DNA from: Methylothermaceae bacterium
GTDB lineage: Bacteria > Pseudomonadota > Gammaproteobacteria > Methylococcales > Methylothermaceae
NCBI GenBank assembly: GCA_027024125.1
Contig: JALVSV010000525.1
Location: 1-22,276, forward strand
Length of the DNA stretch: 22,276 bases
Direction of reading: 5' to 3'
The notes under the pieces were generated by a model. The model did not search any database. It was not told the origin of the DNA and saw only the letters and a list, made by a program, of their open reading frames with translations. Of the stretch, positions 17,743-22,276 are shown one piece after another. How positions within the stretch are numbered: the first letter of the stretch is position 1; each line of letters begins with the position of its first letter. The position numbers were made by a program, and so were the translations under genes.

Positions 17743-18516
17743 ATGAGCGAGGTGTCTTTCTCCGACAAAAGCATTTCATCCCTGCCCCGGCACGTGGCCA
17801 TAATCATGGATGGCAATGGGCGCTGGGCCAAACGCCGCCTGTTGCCCCGCACTGCCGGACATCAGGCGGGTGTGTCGGCAGTACGTAAAACCGTTGAGCA
17901 ATGTGCCAAGCTGGGCATAGAAGTACTGACATTGTTTGCTTTCAGCAGCGAGAACTGGCGCCGGCCGGAAGAGGAGGTAAATGTATTGATGCGCCTTTTC
18001 GACCGTGCTTTGGCCCAAGAGGCACAGCGTCTGCACAACAACGGAATACGGCTGCAGGTGATCGGTGACCGAAGTGCCTTTTCGAGCAATTTACAACATC
18101 GAATCGCCGATGCCGAGAAGCTGACCAAGGACAACAAAGGTATGACTCTGCTGATTGCCGCCAATTACGGTGGTCGTTGGGACATCACCCAGGCTGCCAG
18201 GCATTTGGCAGCCCAGGTCGAGCAGGGCCGTATGAGTGCAGCGGAAATCACCGAAGAGAAATTGGCATCCCATCTTTCTTTTGCGGGACTGCCCGAGCCC
18301 GATTTGTTCATCCGTACCGGTGGGGAGCTAAGAATCAGCAATTTCCTGTTGTGGCAACTGGCCTATACCGAACTGTATTTCACCGAGGTCCTTTGGCCCG
18401 ACTTCGATGGACAGGAGTTGGACCGGGCGCTGGCTGAATATGCAAGGCGGGAGCGGCGCTTCGGTCATACCAGTGAGCAACTGATTCGACAGTCACACGC
18501 AGCCACTTCAGCCTGA
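17743..18516 (+). CDS. uppS: Undecaprenyl (isoprenyl) diphosphate synthase
   Basis: Cis-prenyltransferase that elongates farnesyl-PP to undecaprenyl-PP, the lipid carrier for peptidoglycan and O-antigen. From the ATG at 17743 it is 257 aa (E. coli 253). The catalytic motif [13 protein letters not shown] puts Asp23 at the active site. FSSENWRRP and [15 protein letters not shown] are the other family signatures. AGGAG at 17737-17741 overlaps the frr stop, which settles the start although the frame is open upstream. Dxr, two genes on, is an early enzyme of the same isoprenoid supply. Confidence 0.98.
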   Translation: MSEVSFSDKSISSLPRHVAIIMDGNGRWAKRRLLPRTAGHQAGVSAVRKTVEQCAKLGIEVLTLFAFSSENWRRPEEEVNVLMRLFDRALAQEAQRLHNNGIRLQVIGDRSAFSSNLQHRIADAEKLTKDNKGMTLLIAANYGGRWDITQAARHLAAQVEQGRMSAAEITEEKLASHLSFAGLPEPDLFIRTGGELRISNFLLWQLAYTELYFTEVLWPDFDGQELDRALAEYARRERRFGHTSEQLIRQSHAATSA

Positions 18517-18553
18517 AGTGGGCAATATTTGGAATCACCACAAAAACAAGAGC

Positions 18554-19465
18554 ATGATTGATACGACGACATCCAAACCTTCCCTCTGGAACAATACCCT
18601 GATGCTACGAGTCCTCACTGCGGTGGTCCTGATCCCCGTGGTGCTGGGAGCAGTGTACATGCTGTCAGTGAAGGGATTTCTTATTGCCTGGGGGGTGGTG
18701 ATTCTGGCTGCTGCGTGGGAATGGAGCCGCCTGGCAGGAATTGCCAACCCCATTGGCCGGGGGATGTTTGTGACGATGGTTTTTGCAGCCCAGTTGCTGG
18801 CGTGGTATTTACCCAAGTTGTTGGGCTGGCTGGCGGGGCTTCTCGATTGGCCGGAACTGATGCGTACCGTGCTGGTGCTGGATCATATCGTCTGGCCGAC
18901 TGTGCTGTTCTGGTTGCTATTGGGTTTCGCCTTCCGTACCTGGCCTGAGAGGCTGGTGAAAAAACCGTGGCCCAAGGCATTGCAGGTATTGGTGGCCTGG
19001 TTCGTATTGGTGACTGCCTGGTTGTTGGCAGGAAGATTGCGGGCGAATTTCGGCAATGCCTCGATTATGTACCTGTTGTTTTTGATCTGGATCGCCGATA
19101 CGACCGCCTATTTCATTGGCAAAAAATGGGGCAGGACTCCCCTGGTCACTGCCATCAGCCCTGGCAAAACCATGGAAGGTGTGTATGGAGCGGTCTTTGC
19201 CAGTGCGGCCTTTGCCGCGGCAGTTGGGTACTTTATGGAATTTGATACCAAGCTGATTCTGGATTTCACCATGTTGTCGCTGATTGCTGTGCTCGTATCG
19301 ATCTGTGGCGATCTGCTGGTCAGTCTTTACAAGAGGTGGTCAGGGGTCAAGGATTCGGGCAGGTTGCTGCCGGGGCACGGTGGTCTGCTCGACCGGATCG
19401 ATAGCTTGCTGGCAGCAAGTGCAATCCTATATGCCGGGTTTCTGGGGCGGGAGTTGTTTTGGTGA
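18554..19465 (+). CDS. cdsA: Phosphatidate cytidylyltransferase
   Basis: Makes CDP-diacylglycerol from phosphatidic acid and CTP in the inner membrane, the substrate for PssA and cardiolipin synthesis. The protein is very hydrophobic with about eight likely membrane helices. Its C-terminus carries the family signature [20 protein letters not shown] followed by GLLDRIDSL. The start is uncertain. ATG 18554 gives 303 aa, a GTG at 18518 gives 315, and the alignment with E. coli (285 aa) would best suit an ATG at 18602; none has a good ribosome site, so coupling to uppS is likely. Its last four bases overlap dxr. Confidence 0.95.
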   Translation: MIDTTTSKPSLWNNTLMLRVLTAVVLIPVVLGAVYMLSVKGFLIAWGVVILAAAWEWSRLAGIANPIGRGMFVTMVFAAQLLAWYLPKLLGWLAGLLDWPELMRTVLVLDHIVWPTVLFWLLLGFAFRTWPERLVKKPWPKALQVLVAWFVLVTAWLLAGRLRANFGNASIMYLLFLIWIADTTAYFIGKKWGRTPLVTAISPGKTMEGVYGAVFASAAFAAAVGYFMEFDTKLILDFTMLSLIAVLVSICGDLLVSLYKRWSGVKDSGRLLPGHGGLLDRIDSLLAASAILYAGFLGRELFW

Positions 19466-20631
19466 AGCGAATCTGTATTCTAGGTGCAACCGGCTCCATA
19501 GGGATCAGTACCCTGGATGTGGTGGCCCGTCATCCAGAAAGATACCAGGTGGTGGCCCTCACATGTCATCACCGTATCGATGAACTGTTTGAATTGTGTC
19601 TGCGGCATCGACCCAGTTTCGCTGTCATAGGGGGGGAAGCCTCGGTTTCAGGATTACAAAGACGTTTGAGGGAGGCTGGACTCGCAACCGAGGTGATGGC
19701 TGGCCCTCAGGCGTTGATGGACGTTGCCACATTGCCGGAAGTCGACTATGTGATGGCTGCCATCGTTGGTGCAGCGGGGCTGTTACCTACGCTTGCGGCA
19801 GCCAGGGAAGGCAAAAGAATCCTGCTGGCAAACAAGGAGGCGTTGGTCATCTCGGGGCCCATTTTCATGGATGCGGTGCGCCATTCGGGTGCCGAGCTGC
19901 TTCCTATCGACAGTGAACACAATGCCATCTTTCAGTGTATGCCAGCCGGTTACCATGCGGGAAAGGATCCTGCAGCGGTACGGAAGATACTTCTGACGGC
20001 ATCTGGTGGCCCATTTCTCACTACGCCTCTGGAGCATCTGCCCAGGGTGACCCCCGAGGAAGCGGTGGCACATCCAAAATGGGACATGGGGAAGAAAATT
20101 TCCGTAGACTCGGCCACCATGATGAACAAAGGTTTGGAGGTCATCGAGGCAAGCCTGTTGTTTTCCGTGCCTCCGGAACGAATTCAGGTGGTGATCCATC
20201 CACAAAGTGTCATCCATTCTCTGGTGGATTACGAGGATGGATCGGTATTGGCAGAACTCGGCAATCCGGATATGAGAATCCCCATTGCCTATGGATTGGC
20301 ATGGCCGGAAAGGATAGAGTCCGGCGTTGAGCCATTGGATCTGTTTGAGATTGCGAGGCTGGATTTTCAGCCACCCGATCTGTCACGTTTTCCTTGTCTC
20401 AGGCTCGCCTTCGAAGCAGCCCGGGCCGGTGGAACTGCGCCTGCCCTGCTCAACGCAGCCAATGAAGTAGCCGTTGCAGCCTTCCTGGATGGAAAAATAC
20501 CCTATACCGGAATCGCCGAGGTGATTGACGAGACCCTCAATACTCTGCCATCTGCCAATGCCGACGATCTGGACAGTGTTCTTGCTGCAGATGCGGAGGC
20601 GCGGCGGTTTGCCAGTCGTCAAACTCCATAG
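19462..20631 (+). CDS. dxr: 1-deoxy-D-xylulose 5-phosphate reductoisomerase
   Basis: Converts DXP to 2-C-methyl-D-erythritol 4-phosphate with NADPH, the committed step of the MEP isoprenoid route and the target of fosmidomycin. With GTG 19462 it is 389 aa and starts [17 protein letters not shown] 19459 is possible and adds one residue. GATGSIG is the NADPH loop, [11 protein letters not shown] the metal site, and [27 protein letters not shown] the flap-and-metal region; it is cut here only for naming, and all key residues are present. The GTGA overlap with cdsA indicates coupling; GGGAG lies at 19449-19453. Confidence 0.97.
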   Translation: MKRICILGATGSIGISTLDVVARHPERYQVVALTCHHRIDELFELCLRHRPSFAVIGGEASVSGLQRRLREAGLATEVMAGPQALMDVATLPEVDYVMAAIVGAAGLLPTLAAAREGKRILLANKEALVISGPIFMDAVRHSGAELLPIDSEHNAIFQCMPAGYHAGKDPAAVRKILLTASGGPFLTTPLEHLPRVTPEEAVAHPKWDMGKKISVDSATMMNKGLEVIEASLLFSVPPERIQVVIHPQSVIHSLVDYEDGSVLAELGNPDMRIPIAYGLAWPERIESGVEPLDLFEIARLDFQPPDLSRFPCLRLAFEAARAGGTAPALLNAANEVAVAAFLDGKIPYTGIAEVIDETLNTLPSANADDLDSVLAADAEARRFASRQTP

Positions 20632-20648
20632 CGAATCCTGGAGCCATC

Positions 20649-22013
20649 ATGGAAGCCTTCGCCCATAACCTGTTCTTTTTTATCGTAGCCATAGGCGTCC
20701 TGATTACCTTCCATGAGTTTGGTCATTTCTGGGTGGCTCGCAAAGTCGGCGTCAAGGTACTGCGCTTTTCGATCGGTTTCGGACCGCCGTTGTGGCGCTA
20801 CCAGAAGTCCCCCCAAGATACGGAATTCGTGGTCGCTGCGATGCCTTTGGGTGGGTATGTCAGAATGGTGGACGAGCGCGAGGGGGAGGTGGCGCCCGAG
20901 GATCTTCCTTATGCCTTCAATCGTCAGTCACTTGCCAAGAGAATTGCCATCGTCGCTGCCGGCCCGTTGTTCAATTTGCTGCTGGCGGTACTGTTGTATT
21001 GGGTCGTTCTGATTACTGGAGAAGTGGGTCTTAGGCCCATCGTCGAATCGGCGCCACCGGGAACCCTGGCGGCGCAAGCTGGCTTCCAGGCTGGAGACGA
21101 AATCATAGCGGTGGAGGGGGAGCCCACCCCCACTTGGTCACAGGTTCTTGGAAGGCTCACCGCTGAGATGATGACGGACCTGAAGATCCAGGTGGAAGTA
21201 AGAACTGCTTCAGGAGAACGAGCCGTAAGGATCCTCGAAATCCCGAAAGAATTGGCCGATGATCCTGCCAAGTTGGGGCAGCATTTGGGTCTCAGGCCAT
21301 GGGAGCCGCCGATACCGGCTGTCATCGATCGCATCGAGGCTGGAAGTCCAGCAGAGCAGGCAGGTCTCCAGCCAGGTGACCAGATCGTTGCCGTCAACGA
21401 TGAAAAAATCGACGATTGGCGCAAATTCGTGACCATCGTCAGGGGCAGCCCTGGGCGGGTGCTGAAATTGGAGATCAACCGCAATGGAGAGTATCTGACG
21501 CTGTCCCTGATTCCGCAAACCGTGACCGGTCCTGATGGCAAGGAAATCGGACGGATAGGTGCAGGGGTGAAGGTTCCTGAAGGTTTGTACGAAAAGATGA
21601 GAGTGACTTACCGCCTGGGGCCTATTGAGGCGCTGACGACGGCTTTCGGAAAAACGCTCGAATTTTCCTGGCTGACCCTGAAGATGATGGGGAAAATGGT
21701 GATCGGGGAGGCGTCGGTGAAGAATCTCTCCGGGCCGATCAGTATCGCTCAATTTGCCGGTCAGTCAGCAGCCCTGGGAATGAACTATTTCCTCAAGTTT
21801 CTGGCCATAGTCAGTATCAGTCTGGGCGTGTTGAACCTGTTGCCCATACCGATGCTCGACGGGGGGCATCTGTTGTTCTATTTTTTAGAAGGGATAAGGG
21901 GCCGCCCCCTGTCCGATGAAGCCATTGCCATGGCACAGCAGATAGGGATGACGATATTGCTGGCTCTGATGGCTTTGGCTTTCTTCCTGGATATTCAACG
22001 GCTATTCCATTAA
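20649..22013 (+). CDS. rseP: Site-2 (intramembrane) zinc metalloprotease RseP
   Basis: Cuts the membrane anchor of anti-sigma factor RseA after DegS, releasing sigma-E, and clears signal peptides. It is 454 aa (E. coli 450). Zinc site HEFGH is at residues 22-26 in the first helix; the third ligand Asp404 is in NLLPIPMLDGG. Two periplasmic PDZ domains lie between (about 115-190 and 215-300, with AGFQAGDEIIAVEGE and AGLQPGDQIVAVNDE). The ATG has GGAG at 20640-20643. It is 17 bases after dxr. bamA, the usual next gene, is replaced by dsbC. Confidence 0.97.
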   Translation: MEAFAHNLFFFIVAIGVLITFHEFGHFWVARKVGVKVLRFSIGFGPPLWRYQKSPQDTEFVVAAMPLGGYVRMVDEREGEVAPEDLPYAFNRQSLAKRIAIVAAGPLFNLLLAVLLYWVVLITGEVGLRPIVESAPPGTLAAQAGFQAGDEIIAVEGEPTPTWSQVLGRLTAEMMTDLKIQVEVRTASGERAVRILEIPKELADDPAKLGQHLGLRPWEPPIPAVIDRIEAGSPAEQAGLQPGDQIVAVNDEKIDDWRKFVTIVRGSPGRVLKLEINRNGEYLTLSLIPQTVTGPDGKEIGRIGAGVKVPEGLYEKMRVTYRLGPIEALTTAFGKTLEFSWLTLKMMGKMVIGEASVKNLSGPISIAQFAGQSAALGMNYFLKFLAIVSISLGVLNLLPIPMLDGGHLLFYFLEGIRGRPLSDEAIAMAQQIGMTILLALMALAFFLDIQRLFH

Positions 22014-22023
22014 AGAGGAACTT

Positions 22024-22276
22024 ATGAAATATATGTTAGTGACCATTCTCCTGTTGCTCTCGTGGACACTTCAGGCAGAGGAGGGAAAAGAGGTCGAACA
22101 GTTGCGTCAACAGCTGACGAAATTGATGACCGGGGCCAAGATAGACGTAGTTAAAGAATCGGAAATTCCTGGATTGTATGAGGTCACCATCGGTCCCCGC
22201 CTTTATTACGTTTCCAAGGATGGCAGATATCTGCTGCAGGGGCATATGATCGATCTGCACAGCCGTACCGATATCA
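22024..22276 (+). CDS. dsbC: Thiol:disulfide interchange protein DsbC, N-terminal part (3' end outside window)
   Basis: Periplasmic disulfide isomerase that reshuffles wrong disulfides. 84 residues are visible. A signal peptide (MKYMLVTILLLLSWTLQA, likely cut after Ala18) is followed by the dimerisation domain with ESEIPGLYEVTIG and YYVSKDGRYLLQGHMIDL, a pattern specific to DsbC/DsbG. The thioredoxin domain with its CXXC lies beyond the window. AGAGGAA at 22014-22020 precedes the ATG, and the gap to rseP is 10 bases, so it is probably cotranscribed with it. Confidence 0.92.
   Translation, partial: MKYMLVTILLLLSWTLQAEEGKEVEQLRQQLTKLMTGAKIDVVKESEIPGLYEVTIGPRLYYVSKDGRYLLQGHMIDLHSRTDI

Overview
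The window is a gene-dense chromosomal segment of a gammaproteobacterium with moderate to slightly high GC. The evidence is the divergent map-glnD / rpsB-tsf-pyrH-frr-uppS-cdsA-dxr-rseP arrangement, a GlnD with two C-terminal ACT domains, and protein sequences closest in character to gammaproteobacterial families. The exact lineage cannot be fixed by reading; a methanotroph or purple-sulfur-type relative (Methylococcales, Chromatiales or Thiotrichales) would fit. Almost every gene is housekeeping, and I see no phage, insertion sequence, CRISPR array, toxin-antitoxin pair or defence cassette.

Layout. (1) 2-1051: the C-terminal half of ftsH, closed by a strong intrinsic terminator. (2) 1069-3173: glmM alone, flanked by diverged copies of one non-coding structured repeat family. 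folP, the usual gene between ftsH and glmM, is absent. (3) 3202-7264: ilvB-ilvH-ilvC-pssA, tightly packed, preceded by a perfect 24-bp palindrome. (4) 7265-11103: a 341-bp gap with a good sigma70-type promoter and a short Leu-rich ORF (possible leader peptide), then leuA-udg-lysR-pilZ, overlapping or abutting. (5) 11141-14551, minus strand: map-glnD, convergent with pilZ. (6) 14552-14763: a divergent control region with two overlapping predicted promoters and the rpsB leader. (7) 14764-22276: rpsB-tsf-pyrH-frr-uppS-cdsA-dxr-rseP, followed by the start of dsbC where bamA is usually found.

How the genes work together. ilvB, ilvH and ilvC make the branched-chain 2-keto acid precursors, and leuA commits 2-ketoisovalerate to leucine. 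pssA and cdsA supply phospholipid (CdsA makes the CDP-diacylglycerol that PssA uses). glmM, uppS and dxr feed cell-wall and isoprenoid precursors. rpsB, tsf, frr and map serve translation and N-terminal processing, pyrH makes UDP, and glnD signals nitrogen status. ftsH, rseP and dsbC are envelope quality-control factors.

The points most worth a second look are non-coding: the paired repeat elements around glmM with covarying hairpins, the possible leucine attenuator before leuA, the palindrome before ilvB, and the facing promoters between map and rpsB. Synteny changes (folP missing, dsbC after rseP) and two unusual residues in UMP kinase are the main coding oddities. I did not find a convincing undescribed multi-gene system.
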